Shown here piece after piece: positions 1-8,174 of a stretch of DNA of 60,922 nt. Origin of the DNA: Acidimicrobiales bacterium (lineage in GTDB: Bacteria > Actinomycetota > Acidimicrobiia > Acidimicrobiales > GCA-2861595); the NCBI GenBank assembly GCA_036262515.1, contig DATAIT010000028.1:1-60922 (forward strand). Reading direction: 5' to 3'. Position 1 is the stretch's first letter, and the number at the start of each line of letters is the position of its first letter. The position numbers and the translations under genes are program-made. The notes under the pieces are model-generated. The model did not search any database, was not told where the DNA came from, and was given only the letters and a program-made list of their open reading frames with translations.

Positions 1-125
1 AGGCAGATACGGTCGCTCACTGGGTCTGGCTCCTTCCTTCAGGCGTCGAACACCCGAAGCTTGGGAGCCAGGCCCACCTCAGTGGTGGACCCGCTCAGGC
101 CATCAGACCCATTGGTCTCCAACCC

Positions 126-461
126 TCATTCGCGAGGACCCACGGTTCGGTGGAAGCCGTCAGGGACGCCGATCTCGGCGAGAAGGGAGTCCAGCTCATC
201 GGCGGTGCCGGCGAAGCCGTGATGCTTCACGTACAGGTCTACGCCGGCGTGCGCGAGCTTGGCCCATCCCCCGGCCTTGTAGCCGAGTCCTTTCGGTGTC
301 TCGAACCACAGCCAGCTCTGCCCGGCCGAGTGGAGTGAGGCGACGTCCGGTACGGTGAGTCCGCCTCGACCGGCGAACCATTCTACGCCGTAAGTCGTGA
401 AGGCCAGCGTTGGCTGGTCGTCGACGACCACGGGCGGGCGGGCGATGAGTTCGTTTGACAC
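126..461 (-). CDS. hypothetical protein, 111 aa
   Basis: I do not recognise this family. The start is GTG (reading MSNELIARPP) and the best upstream match to a ribosome site is only a weak GGA. The protein is soluble, with no signal peptide or membrane segment. It has an aromatic middle (SWLWFETPKGLGY, then GWAKLAHAG) and ends with a short acidic helix (DELDSLLAEIG). The pattern looks like a small globular domain of the kind found beside toxin-antitoxin genes on mobile elements. It is convergent with nothing in view and lies left of a putative att scar at 3381, so it may belong to an integrated element. Reading it as a gene rests on its amino-acid composition being more ordinary than that of the Arg-rich overlapping frame. 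Confidence 0.55.
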   Translation of the reverse strand: MSNELIARPPVVVDDQPTLAFTTYGVEWFAGRGGLTVPDVASLHSAGQSWLWFETPKGLGYKAGGWAKLAHAGVDLYVKHHGFAGTADELDSLLAEIGVPDGFHRTVGPRE

Positions 462-651
462 GCTCGGTCCGACCGCGGGACTTCATCGCTCATGCCGAAC
501 CCCCCGGAGGTCCGAGTTCGTTTGCGGACCATGCTGCTGGGTGCGTCTCGGCGAGCACACCTAACGCGCGCTTCGTATCGCGGCGCTACTAGCCGCGGGA
601 AACGCAGAGATGGGCGCTTCTGGAGGCGGGCACCCTGGTATGGTGATCGGT

Positions 652-912
652 ATGGCGACGAGGAAGATCACCGTAACCCTCGACGAGGAACAGCTTGAGC
701 GGGTCCGGCGCGCCGTCGCAGCGGGCAAGGCGGCGAGCGTGTCGGGATTCGTTCAGCATGCTGTTTCCATCTCGCTCGATGATGTCGCCGGGTGGGGGGC
801 GCTACTCGCTGAGGCGCTGAGCCGCACCGGCGGTGACCTGACCGACGACGAGCGGTCCTGGGCGGATGGCATTCTCGGGACGGACAAGGCGACGAACCCC
901 TCAGCTGCATGA
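652..912 (+). CDS. VapB-like ribbon-helix-helix antitoxin
   Basis: This is the likely antitoxin of a type II toxin-antitoxin pair. The N-terminus MATRKITVTLDEEQLERV has the beta-strand plus amphipathic helix of a ribbon-helix-helix DNA-binding domain. The acidic C-terminus (DLTDDERSWADGILG) is the usual toxin-neutralising tail. The ATG at 652 is chosen because GGTGATC, complementary to the 16S tail, sits just upstream at 642-648; an ATG at 640 in the same frame is the alternative. The stop overlaps the toxin start as ATGA (909-912), which implies translational coupling. Such antitoxins normally repress their own promoter. The protein is 86 aa from this start. Confidence 0.8.
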   Translation: MATRKITVTLDEEQLERVRRAVAAGKAASVSGFVQHAVSISLDDVAGWGALLAEALSRTGGDLTDDERSWADGILGTDKATNPSAA

Positions 913-1289
913 CTGCGGGGATCACCCTCGACGCCGGGGCCTTGATCGCTGTCGACCGGGATGTTCGCCCTGTCGTCGTGCTCCTGACCCGAGCCACCGA
1001 CGTTGGGGCGCGGCTCACCGTGCCAGCGGGAGCACTGGCCCAGGCGATCCGACGGCCCGAGCGCCAGGTCCGCCTCGCCCGCCTGGTCCGCCAGCCGAAT
1101 GCCGATGTCGTCGCCCTCGACCGGGTGGACGCCACGAACGTCGGGCGGCTGTTGGCGGCCTCGGGGACAACCGACGTGGTCGACGCTCATGTCGTCATCT
1201 GCGCTCGTCGTGCAGGTCAACGAGTGCTGACTTCGGACGCCGATGATCTTCGCCGCCTCGATCCGGAACTCGAAGTCGTCGAGGTCTGA
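909..1289 (+). CDS. PIN-domain (VapC-like) toxin
   Basis: This is a PIN-fold ribonuclease of about 126 aa, the usual VapC size. Visible acidic metal ligands are the Asp in ITLDAGALIA near the N-terminus, the Asp in VDAHVVICAR around residue 96, and the TSDADDL motif around residue 109. VapC toxins cleave tRNA or rRNA when the antitoxin is lost. The gene overlaps the upstream antitoxin by ATGA and has no ribosome site of its own. The pair sits left of a tRNA scar and may help keep that element in the chromosome, which is inference. Confidence 0.82.
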   Translation: MTAGITLDAGALIAVDRDVRPVVVLLTRATDVGARLTVPAGALAQAIRRPERQVRLARLVRQPNADVVALDRVDATNVGRLLAASGTTDVVDAHVVICARRAGQRVLTSDADDLRRLDPELEVVEV

Positions 1290-1475
1290 CGCCGAGCCCG
1301 CTCCGTAATCCGAGAGGCTCGACTGGTCGAACGAATCCGAACGGCGCGTCTGGACTGCGCCGCCCAAGCGAAACGGCGACGCGGGACGGAGTTGCTCGCA
1401 GTCCGCTCAAAGCCCTCTCTCGGGTCAGCGCGGCACTTGTCGGTCGGCTTCGCCGGGTGATTGAGACACGAGCGG

Positions 1476-2249
1476 TCAGGTCCAGAAGTGCTTGGCCTCG
1501 GCGGCGGAGAAGCGCAGCAACGCCAACGCCGACAGCACCACGGCGAAGGCGGTGAGCACGGCTGCCGGGAGGGCGATGGCGGAGAGACCCTGGCCGTCGA
1601 GGGTGACCGCCCGGTAGCCGCGCATCACCCAGTAGGTCGGCGTGGCCGGCGCCACCACGCGCACCCATCCGGGCATGAGGTAGGCCGGGACCACCGCCCC
1701 ACCGACGCCGGCCAGGAGGGTGGAGCCGAGGTTGGCCAGGGCGTTCACCTGCTGGATGGTGCGGGACACCGCGACCAGCAGGAGACCGAGGGCCAGGTGG
1801 CTGGCGGCGACGGCCAGGCTCAGGGCGGCGACGGCGACGGCCGGGCCCCGCAGATCGAGATCGAACACGACCACGCCCACCGCGAACAGCCAGGCGATCT
1901 GGAGGACCGCGAAGCCGTACAGAGGCACCAGCTTGCCCAGAAGGAGCTGGGCCGTGGTGGCCGGGCTGGCCCGCAGCCGGTCCCAGGTGCCCCACCCGTG
2001 CTCCCGGAAGAAGCTGAGGCCGGCGAGCCCGGTGAGGAACAGCGAGAACGTGGCCGCCGCCCCCGGCACCGCCTGCTCCGAACCGTTGGTCCCCGGGTAC
2101 CCCTCGATGATCAGGGTCACGTAGAGCATCGGCTTGAGGAAGGCCAGGAACGTCACGGGCACTACCAGCAGGAGCACCAGCGGCACAGGGTCCTGCCGCA
2201 GCAGCCGGATCTCCCGCCGGGCGATCACCGCCGCGGCGCCGCCCGTCAC
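1476..2249 (-). CDS. ABC-2 type transporter permease
   Basis: This is a 257-aa integral membrane protein of the ABC-2 export family. It has about six membrane segments, beginning with PVPLVLLLVVPVTFLAFL and ending with the LPAAVLTAFAVVLSALALL helix. A conserved cytoplasmic stretch (EHGWGTWDRLRASP) is the coupling region seen in DrrB/NodJ-like permeases. Its ATG overlaps the stop of the upstream ATPase gene as ATGA (2246-2249), so the two form one exporter. The substrate cannot be read from sequence; relatives export drugs, polyketides or lipids. It is transcribed leftward as the last gene of the pair. Confidence 0.88.
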   Translation of the reverse strand: MTGGAAAVIARREIRLLRQDPVPLVLLLVVPVTFLAFLKPMLYVTLIIEGYPGTNGSEQAVPGAAATFSLFLTGLAGLSFFREHGWGTWDRLRASPATTAQLLLGKLVPLYGFAVLQIAWLFAVGVVVFDLDLRGPAVAVAALSLAVAASHLALGLLLVAVSRTIQQVNALANLGSTLLAGVGGAVVPAYLMPGWVRVVAPATPTYWVMRGYRAVTLDGQGLSAIALPAAVLTAFAVVLSALALLRFSAAEAKHFWT

Positions 2250-3379
2250 CGTTGCTCGGGGGCGGCGTCGGCGTCGGCGGCGCCCCGCTCGCTGACGCCC
2301 GGGTAGCGCTCGCCGGTCAAGGCGAGGAAGACGGTGCCGAGTCCGGCCCGCACCACGTCGACCGAGCGGAGCCGGGGCAGCCGGTCACCCAGGGCGGGCA
2401 GCACTCGGGCCAGCGCCCTCCCGGGGTCGTCGTCGGTGATCCGGACCCGGCCGCCGTCGACCTCGACGCCGTCGAGGGCAGGCTGGCTGCTCATCTCGCC
2501 GTCGAAGCGGAGGTCGACGACAGCCGACCCATGGCGGGCGACGAGGGCGGGCACCTTGTCGCGGGCGACGAGGTGCCCGTGATGGAGGATGGCGACCGAC
2601 GCGCCCAGCTCCTCCACCTCGTCGAGCTGGTGGGTGGAGAAGCACACCGCCGTTCCCTCGGCGCTCAGCCGGCGCACCAGGTCGAGGACGGCCCCGCGCG
2701 CCGACGGGTCGATCCCGCTCGTCGACTCGTCGAGCAGCAGCACCGGTGGCCGGTGCACCACCGAGCAGGCGACATGGACCCGCCGCTGCTCGCCTCCCGA
2801 CAGCCGGCCGGCGGGGCGGCGAAGGAGCGGCGCCACGCCGAGATCGTCCGCCGCGTCCCGGGCGGACGACCGGGCCGCCGCGGCCGTCATGCCGGCCAGG
2901 CGAGCGGAGAAGACCAGGTTCTCCTCCACCGTCAGCGTGGGCGCGAGGCCGAGCCGCTGGGGCGCCAGTCCCAGGAGGCGGCGGGCGGCGGACGGGCGGG
3001 CGCGGGCGTCGACCCCCAGCACCGAGATGTCTCCGTCGTCGGGCTGCACCAGGCCGGCGACGGAGGACAGCAGCGTGGTCTTGCCAGCCCCGTTGGGGCC
3101 CACCAGGGCGAGCACCTCGCCGGCTTCGACCTCCAGGTCCACGCCGTCGAGGGCGAGGACGTCGCCGTAGGCCTTGGCCAGACGGCGGAGAACGAGAGCG
3201 GGAGCCGTTGGACCGGTGCCCGTGCGCCGTCGCCCGGCCGGGCTGCCGCCCTGCCGAGGCCAGTCGTCCCGGTGGCGACCCGTGTCGTTCGCCTGCGTAC
3301 CCCCCGTCTCGTCGGCATCCGTGTAGCCATGCGCGTTGGCTGCACCGAAAGCGCAAACAGTCGCCGATGGGAATCCCAT
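2246..3379 (-). CDS. ABC transporter ATP-binding protein, start uncertain
   Basis: This is the ATPase partner of the downstream permease. Walker A is GPNGAGKTT, the signature is LSGGEQRR, Walker B is PVLLLDES (Ser where Pro is usual after the Glu), and the switch His is in STHQLDE. The reading frame has no ATG, GTG or TTG between the ABC fold and a tRNA 3' fragment at 3381-3408. The nearest start is the ATG at 3379 beside that fragment, giving MGFPSATV; the open frame continues to a GTG at 3511. The ~70 residues before the fold (HGYTDADETGGTQAND and on) look non-conserved. The original 5' end may have been replaced when a mobile element recombined here, or the real start is non-canonical. Confidence 0.8.
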   Translation of the reverse strand: MGFPSATVCAFGAANAHGYTDADETGGTQANDTGRHRDDWPRQGGSPAGRRRTGTGPTAPALVLRRLAKAYGDVLALDGVDLEVEAGEVLALVGPNGAGKTTLLSSVAGLVQPDDGDISVLGVDARARPSAARRLLGLAPQRLGLAPTLTVEENLVFSARLAGMTAAAARSSARDAADDLGVAPLLRRPAGRLSGGEQRRVHVACSVVHRPPVLLLDESTSGIDPSARGAVLDLVRRLSAEGTAVCFSTHQLDEVEELGASVAILHHGHLVARDKVPALVARHGSAVVDLRFDGEMSSQPALDGVEVDGGRVRITDDDPGRALARVLPALGDRLPRLRSVDVVRAGLGTVFLALTGERYPGVSERGAADADAAPEQR

Positions 3380-3380
3380 T

Positions 3381-3408
3381 CTGGGTTCGAATCCCAGCCC
3401 CGGAGCCA
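3381..3408 (+). other. 3' fragment of a tRNA gene, probable attachment-site scar
   Basis: A perfect T-arm (CTGGG, TTCGAAT, CCCAG; 3381-3397) is followed by a 7-nt 3' acceptor strand CCCCGGA, a discriminator G and an encoded CCA at 3406-3408. No matching 5' acceptor (TCCGGGG) or D-arm occurs in the preceding 100 bases, so this is only a 3' half. A hairpin ATGGG-AAT-CCCAT just before it could be a long variable arm. Discriminator G suits Ser, Asn or Gln; the isotype cannot be fixed. Such fragments are typical attR remnants where an integrase used the tRNA 3' end. The element would then lie to the left, with the intact tRNA beyond the window. Confidence 0.6.
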
Positions 3409-3606
3409 GCGAAGAAGAGCCCGTGACCTGAGGGTTCTCGCCTGAGGAGGTCGGTACAACGGCCTCGAGTGGCGCCTCGTTTCCCCCGATTTCCCCCCAG
3501 CCGATGAGCACGTCAGGGCCGCCGCCGCTCCTTGGGAAAAGTACATTCTTCGGCGGACGCGATGCAACCAGCGCGCGCTAGCGTGCCGTTCGTCTGATCC
3601 ACGCCC

Positions 3607-3624
3607 AGGAGGGAGAAGGACCTG
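3607..3624 (+). promoter_or_regulatory. Shine-Dalgarno AGGAGG preceding a CTG start
   Basis: AGGAGG at 3607-3612 lies nine bases before the in-frame CTG at 3622. The frame is closed by TGA at 3595-3597, and no ATG, GTG or TTG in frame exists between that stop and a GTG at 3760. The site therefore points to initiation at CTG for the encapsulin gene. Confidence 0.6.
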
Positions 3625-5058
3625 AGCGACCTGCCTTCGGGAGCCGAGCAGCCGCAGAGCGTCAGCACCGACGCAGCGCGCAACCTGGCCACGACGACCA
3701 AGACACGGGCGCAGTGGGCGGCGCTCACCCCACGGTGGCTGCTGCACCTGCTGCCGTGGGTGCGGGTGGACGGTGGTACCTACCGCGTCAACCGGGTGCG
3801 CCTTCTGAACCCGGACGAGCGCAAGATCCGGGTCACGACGGTCGGGGGACAGCCCTTCGTCCCGGTGACCGAGCTCCAGCAGCTCTCGCTCTTCGCGGGC
3901 CTCGAGCTCGACGCGGTGCAGGCGATCTCCGACGCGCTCCAGGTGGAGCGCCACGACACCGGCACGGTGCTCATGACGGAGGGCGAGGCGGGCGACAAGC
4001 TCTACCTGCTCGCCGAGGGCACGGTGGAGGTGTCGATCATCGGCTCCCGGGGTCAGACGCTTCGAGTGAACACGTTGAGCGGCGGCGAGATCTTCGGCGA
4101 GGGAGCTTTGCTCACGGACACGCCGCGTACGGCCACGGTCACTGTTCGTTCACCCAGCACCGTCCTGTCCCTGTCTCGGGCTCAGTTCGCGGACCTGTTG
4201 ACTGCCCATCCCGACGTGCGATCGGCGATGGAAACGATGGTCGAGGGGCGCCGGCAGCAGCGCGACGAGCTCGACGAGTACGGCGAGCACAAGATCGAGG
4301 TTGCCGGCGGGCACCACGGCGAGCCCGTGTTGCCGGAGACGTTCGTGGACTATGACGACGAGCCCCGGGAGTACCCGCTGAGTGTCGTGCAGACGATCGT
4401 GCGCGTGCACACGCGTGTCAGCGATGTCTACAGCAACCCGATCGACCAGCTGGAAGAGCAGCTCCGCCTGAGCATCGAGGGCATCCGCGAGCGCCAGGAA
4501 TACGAGCTCATAAACAACCCAGAGTTCGGCTTGCTCCACGCCGCCGCGCCGTCCATGCGCACCCCGAGCCGCACGGGAGCGCCGACGCCCGACGACATGG
4601 ACGACCTGCTCGCTCTCGTGTGGAAGCGCCCGGCGTTCTTCCTCGCCCACCCGATGGCCATCGCCGCATTCGGTCGGGAGTGCACCCGTCGGGGCGTGCC
4701 GCCGCCCACGACGACGATTTTTGGCTCCCCGTTCCTCACGTGGCGCGGCGTCCCCATCGTCCCGTGCGACAAGCTGCTCGTTGGCGGCAAGGCCCGGGTG
4801 GGGTCGCGGGCGGGCACGACCAACATCCTGTTGGTGCGAGTCGGCGAGCGCGAGCAGGGTGTGGTCGGCCTCCACACCTCCGGTCTGCCAGGTGAGCCCG
4901 AGGGCCTCCCCGGGCTGTCGGTGCGGCTGATGGGCGTGAACCGCCGGGCGGTGGCGTCGTACCTGCTGACGCTCTACTTCTCGGCTGCGGTGCTGATCGA
5001 GGACGCCATCGCCGTGCTCGAAGGTGTCGAGGTCGGCCGGTACCACGAGTATCCGTGA
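3622..5058 (+). CDS. family 2B encapsulin nanocompartment shell protein with cNMP-binding domain
   Basis: This is a HK97-fold shell protein of a proteinaceous nanocompartment, family 2B. The N-terminus (STDAARNLATTTKT, then TPRWLLHLLPWVRVDGGTYRVNR) is the family 2 signature. A cyclic-nucleotide-binding domain follows at about residues 80-185, with the phosphate-binding cassette FGEGALLTDTPRTATV including its Arg. After this come the shell domain (WKRPAFFLAHPMAIAAFGREC, PFLTWRGVPIVPCDKLLV) and the C-terminal YFSAAVLIEDAIAVLEGVEVGRYHEYP. The family signature continues upstream of the first ATG/GTG (GTG 3760), so the start must be earlier; the only candidate is CTG at 3622 with AGGAGG before it (478 aa). 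It overlaps the cargo gene as GTGA. Ligand binding is inferred from the intact cassette. Confidence 0.9.
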   Translation: MSDLPSGAEQPQSVSTDAARNLATTTKTRAQWAALTPRWLLHLLPWVRVDGGTYRVNRVRLLNPDERKIRVTTVGGQPFVPVTELQQLSLFAGLELDAVQAISDALQVERHDTGTVLMTEGEAGDKLYLLAEGTVEVSIIGSRGQTLRVNTLSGGEIFGEGALLTDTPRTATVTVRSPSTVLSLSRAQFADLLTAHPDVRSAMETMVEGRRQQRDELDEYGEHKIEVAGGHHGEPVLPETFVDYDDEPREYPLSVVQTIVRVHTRVSDVYSNPIDQLEEQLRLSIEGIRERQEYELINNPEFGLLHAAAPSMRTPSRTGAPTPDDMDDLLALVWKRPAFFLAHPMAIAAFGRECTRRGVPPPTTTIFGSPFLTWRGVPIVPCDKLLVGGKARVGSRAGTTNILLVRVGEREQGVVGLHTSGLPGEPEGLPGLSVRLMGVNRRAVASYLLTLYFSAAVLIEDAIAVLEGVEVGRYHEYP

Positions 5059-6923
5059 CGGTGCTCCCGTCGCCGAACGGGCCGCACGTCGACCCGACTG
5101 ACGAGACGTTCGTCGCCCGGCTGGCCAACGACATCTTCCGGGAAGGACCGTCGGTCGCGGGCACGGCGGCGACCCATGCCGAGGACCTCGACGCCGTACC
5201 CGGGCGCGCCGCCAACGCGGCGACGGACGAGGCCGCCACCCTCGCGGCCAGCGCCTATCGGGTAGATCCCACGATGACTAACGCCATCCCGATGGGAGGG
5301 ATACCGCGCGCCGCCCCGGGCGTCCTCGGTACCGGCGCCTCGGGCCCTTCGAGCTTCATGCTCCGCTCGGCGCCTCTGGGCGACGCCTTGCCGGCGGGGA
5401 CGGTGGAGCCCTGGAGCCACATGGCGCAGGCGTGGCAGCCGCTCGCACCCCGCGGGTCGTCGACGGCGGTGCCCTACACCGGTGGGCCCATGACGTCGGA
5501 CCCGCCCAGCGCCGATGCGCTGCGAGGGTTCGTGAGCACCCTCCGCCCCGAGACGCGCTCGTTGGACGCCCCTCTCCCCGTGCAGGACGACACCGCGCGC
5601 AACCCCGGCGACGCCGCCTTCTACTTCCTGCCGCGATCCGGAGGGGCCGCCCCGCAGCGCCGGCTCGCGACGCGGTCTCCGGGCGCGGGGTATGACGCCG
5701 GCGAGGTGCGGCGTGACTTCCCCGTCCTCCAGCAGCGCGTCCACGGCAAGCGGCTCGTGTGGCTCGACAACGCGGCGACGACCCAGAAGCCGCAGTGCGT
5801 GATCGACGAGATCGCCCGTTTCTACGAGCACGACAACTCCAATGTCCACCGCGGCGCCCACGAACTGGCGGCGCGTGCCACCGACGCCTACGAGGGGTCG
5901 CGTGCCAAGGTGGCGACGCTGCTCGGAGCCAGGTCGACCGACGAGGTCATCTTCGTGCGGGGGACGACCGAAGCGATCAACCTGGTCGCCCAGTCCTACG
6001 GCCGCAGCGTGGTCGGGGCAGGCGACGAGATCGTGCTCACGAGCCTGGAGCACCACTCCAACATCGTCCCCTGGCAGCTCCTGGCCAAGGAGCGGGGTGC
6101 GTCGTTGAAGCCGGTGCAGATCAGCGATCGAGGCGACGTGATGCTCGACCATTACGCCTCGCTGCTCGGTCCCCGCACTCGCATCGTCGCCCTGACGCAG
6201 GTCTCGAACGCGCTGGGCACGGTCCTGCCGGTTGAGGCCATGGCCGCCATGGCCAAGGCTGCCGGCGCAGCAGTGGTCGTCGACGGCGCCCAAGGAGTGC
6301 CCCACATGCCCGTGGATGTCGGCGAGCTGGGTGCCGATTTCTATGCCTTTTCGGGCCACAAGCTATACGGCCCCACGGGCGTGGGCGTGCTGTGGGGCCG
6401 TCGGGAGCTGCTCGAGCAGATGCCGCCGTGGCAGGGCGGCGGCCAGATGATCAAGCACGTCGACTTCGAGTCATCCACGTGGAACGAGCTCCCGTACAAG
6501 TTCGAAGCCGGTACTGGCGCCATCGGTCCCGCTGTCGGGCTCGGGCGGGCGATCGACTACCTGACGATGTTGGGGCTCCCGCACATCGCCGCTCACGAGC
6601 ATGTGCTCCTCGCCCACGGCACCGAGGCGCTTGCAGCCATCCCGGGCCTACGCCTGATCGGCACGTCCCCGCACAAGGCCGCGGTGCTGTCGTTCGTGCT
6701 CGAGGGCACCGAACCAGAAGACGTGGCGAAGCTCCTCGATCAGGAAGGCATCGCCGTCCGTGCCGGCCACCACTGCGCGCAACCGGCGCTGCGCCGATTC
6801 GGGCTGGAGGCCACGGTGCGGCCGTCGCTCGGGCTCTACAACACCCACGACGACATCGAGGTGCTGGCCGCCGCTGTCCGGAAGGCCGCCCACGCGCTCC
6901 GCCGCAGTCGTCATACGTCCTAG
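5055..6923 (+). CDS. SufS-type cysteine desulfurase, encapsulin cargo
   Basis: This is a PLP enzyme that takes sulfur from cysteine, giving alanine and a persulfide. The catalytic part begins near residue 214 (EVRRDFPVLQQRVHGK). It shows WLDNAATTQKP, the PLP-binding GTTEAINLVAQS, SLEHHSNIVPW, the Schiff-base Lys in FSGHKLYGPTG, and the active-site Cys in RAGHHCAQPALRRFG. SufS proteins are about 410 aa; this one is 622 because of a ~213-residue, Pro/Ala/Gly-rich, probably disordered N-terminal extension. In characterised family 2 encapsulins such an extension on the desulfurase loads it into the shell. The GTG start overlaps the shell gene stop (GTGA), fixing co-expression. Internal segments such as DPTMTNAIPMGGIPRA and SSFMLRSAPLGDALP may be shell-binding motifs, which is inference. 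Confidence 0.92.
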   Translation: MTVLPSPNGPHVDPTDETFVARLANDIFREGPSVAGTAATHAEDLDAVPGRAANAATDEAATLAASAYRVDPTMTNAIPMGGIPRAAPGVLGTGASGPSSFMLRSAPLGDALPAGTVEPWSHMAQAWQPLAPRGSSTAVPYTGGPMTSDPPSADALRGFVSTLRPETRSLDAPLPVQDDTARNPGDAAFYFLPRSGGAAPQRRLATRSPGAGYDAGEVRRDFPVLQQRVHGKRLVWLDNAATTQKPQCVIDEIARFYEHDNSNVHRGAHELAARATDAYEGSRAKVATLLGARSTDEVIFVRGTTEAINLVAQSYGRSVVGAGDEIVLTSLEHHSNIVPWQLLAKERGASLKPVQISDRGDVMLDHYASLLGPRTRIVALTQVSNALGTVLPVEAMAAMAKAAGAAVVVDGAQGVPHMPVDVGELGADFYAFSGHKLYGPTGVGVLWGRRELLEQMPPWQGGGQMIKHVDFESSTWNELPYKFEAGTGAIGPAVGLGRAIDYLTMLGLPHIAAHEHVLLAHGTEALAAIPGLRLIGTSPHKAAVLSFVLEGTEPEDVAKLLDQEGIAVRAGHHCAQPALRRFGLEATVRPSLGLYNTHDDIEVLAAAVRKAAHALRRSRHTS

Positions 6924-6980
6924 AATCTGGGAGCAGCACGCTGGTACCCGGCGGCGTCTGGGGAGGGGACGGGGGGGTCC

Positions 6981-8174
6981 ATGGCAGAAGGTGTGACCCA
7001 GGGAGGGCGGCGGCCCGCTGCTATGAGACGCCGCCGCCTCCTGTGGCGGGAGGAGATGGTCACGTGCCTCCTCGGGACGTGGCTGTTGGGCGGCCTCCAC
7101 CTGGACGGATGGGCCCACCGCAACACCGATCTCCACGACTCGCTGACCACGCCGTGGCACGCGGTGTTGTATTCGGGTTGGGCGGCGCTGGCGTCGTGGA
7201 TCGTCTGGCTGATCATGCGCGAGCGCAAGGAAGGGGCACGGGGGCTGGCCGCTGTGCCTCGGGGCTACGCGATGGGCGTGGCGGGCATGATCTGCTTCGC
7301 CGTGGGAGGCGCGGGCGACCAGGTATGGCATCTCTCCCTCGGAATCGAACAGGACATCGAAGCGTTCCTCAGCCCAACCCACTGGTTCCTCGCCGTCGGC
7401 ATGTTCCTGATGGTCAGCTGTTCCTTCCGCGCCGCCTGGACGTCCTTCGACACCGACACCCCGACCCTGCGTGCATTCGCGCCGACGTTGTGGTCGATCA
7501 CGTTGACCACGGCGATGGTGGGCTTCGCCTACAACTACCTGAGCCCCTTCGTCATCGACAACCCGACGATCAAGGACGGGGACCTGTTCGCCCTGTTCCG
7601 GCCGGAGGTTCCCCCAGCCACCGCCTTCGGATTCGCCGAACGCCTGCGCATGCAGGGAGTCGGCGACGAGATCGTCTGGACCGTCCTGCTCATGGGAATC
7701 TCGCTCATGGTGCTCCGCCGGTGGCGGCCGCCGTTCGGCAGCTTCGTCGTCCTGTTCGGCGCAACCACGGCGGCCGTCAGCGGTGTCTGGGACTTCGATC
7801 ACGGATGGACCATCATCGCCGGTCTCATCGGGGGGCTTGCTGCCGACGTGCTCGTCCAACGACTCGATCCCCGGCCGGAACGTCTTCTCCAATACCGGGT
7901 GTTCTCCGCCGTCGTGCCGGCCGTGACCTGGGCCGCGTACTTCGTTACCGTCGCCATCGCCTATGGCATGGGGTGGTCCACGCCCATGTGGGCCGGCTCG
8001 ATCACCTTCGCCGTGCCCATAGGCCTGCTCATCAGCGCGCTCATGGTGCCCATGTCGATCCCCGTTCGCCCGGTCCACGCCGGTTCCGTTGAGCAGGTCG
8101 GGGACCTGCCGCAGCGAGATGCGCGTTCCCGCGGCGTCGAGACCACTCGCGATCTCGAAGGGATGACCACATGA
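6981..8174 (+). CDS. polytopic membrane protein of unknown function in encapsulin locus
   Basis: This is a 397-aa protein with about ten hydrophobic membrane segments, from TCLLGTWLLGGLHLDGWAH near the N-terminus to GSITFAVPIGLLISALMV before a hydrophilic tail. I do not recognise a named transporter family. Membrane-embedded His and Trp residues are frequent (LHLDGWAHRN, GDQVWHLSLG, SPTHWFLAVG, WDFDHGWTII), suggesting metal, heme or quinone contact, though that is only a suggestion. It begins 57 bases after the desulfurase gene, behind a strikingly G-rich leader (about 6957-6980). Its stop overlaps the methyltransferase start as ATGA (8171-8174). The arrangement implies a single transcript with the nanocompartment genes. 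Confidence 0.78.
   Translation: MAEGVTQGGRRPAAMRRRRLLWREEMVTCLLGTWLLGGLHLDGWAHRNTDLHDSLTTPWHAVLYSGWAALASWIVWLIMRERKEGARGLAAVPRGYAMGVAGMICFAVGGAGDQVWHLSLGIEQDIEAFLSPTHWFLAVGMFLMVSCSFRAAWTSFDTDTPTLRAFAPTLWSITLTTAMVGFAYNYLSPFVIDNPTIKDGDLFALFRPEVPPATAFGFAERLRMQGVGDEIVWTVLLMGISLMVLRRWRPPFGSFVVLFGATTAAVSGVWDFDHGWTIIAGLIGGLAADVLVQRLDPRPERLLQYRVFSAVVPAVTWAAYFVTVAIAYGMGWSTPMWAGSITFAVPIGLLISALMVPMSIPVRPVHAGSVEQVGDLPQRDARSRGVETTRDLEGMTT

Noticed and set aside
1461-3445. Long plus-strand frames over the first exporter
   Set aside because: Composition is low-complexity (HGEGGEHGCREG-like), opposite to two genes with full ABC motifs.
3513-3728. 71-residue minus-strand frame with several Cys
   Set aside because: It overlaps the encapsulin N-terminus and ribosome site; no signal peptide or ribosome site of its own.
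4974-8078. Minus-strand frames of 461 and 476 residues over the encapsulin locus
   Set aside because: They are antisense shadows of the cysteine desulfurase and membrane protein, with no recognisable motif.
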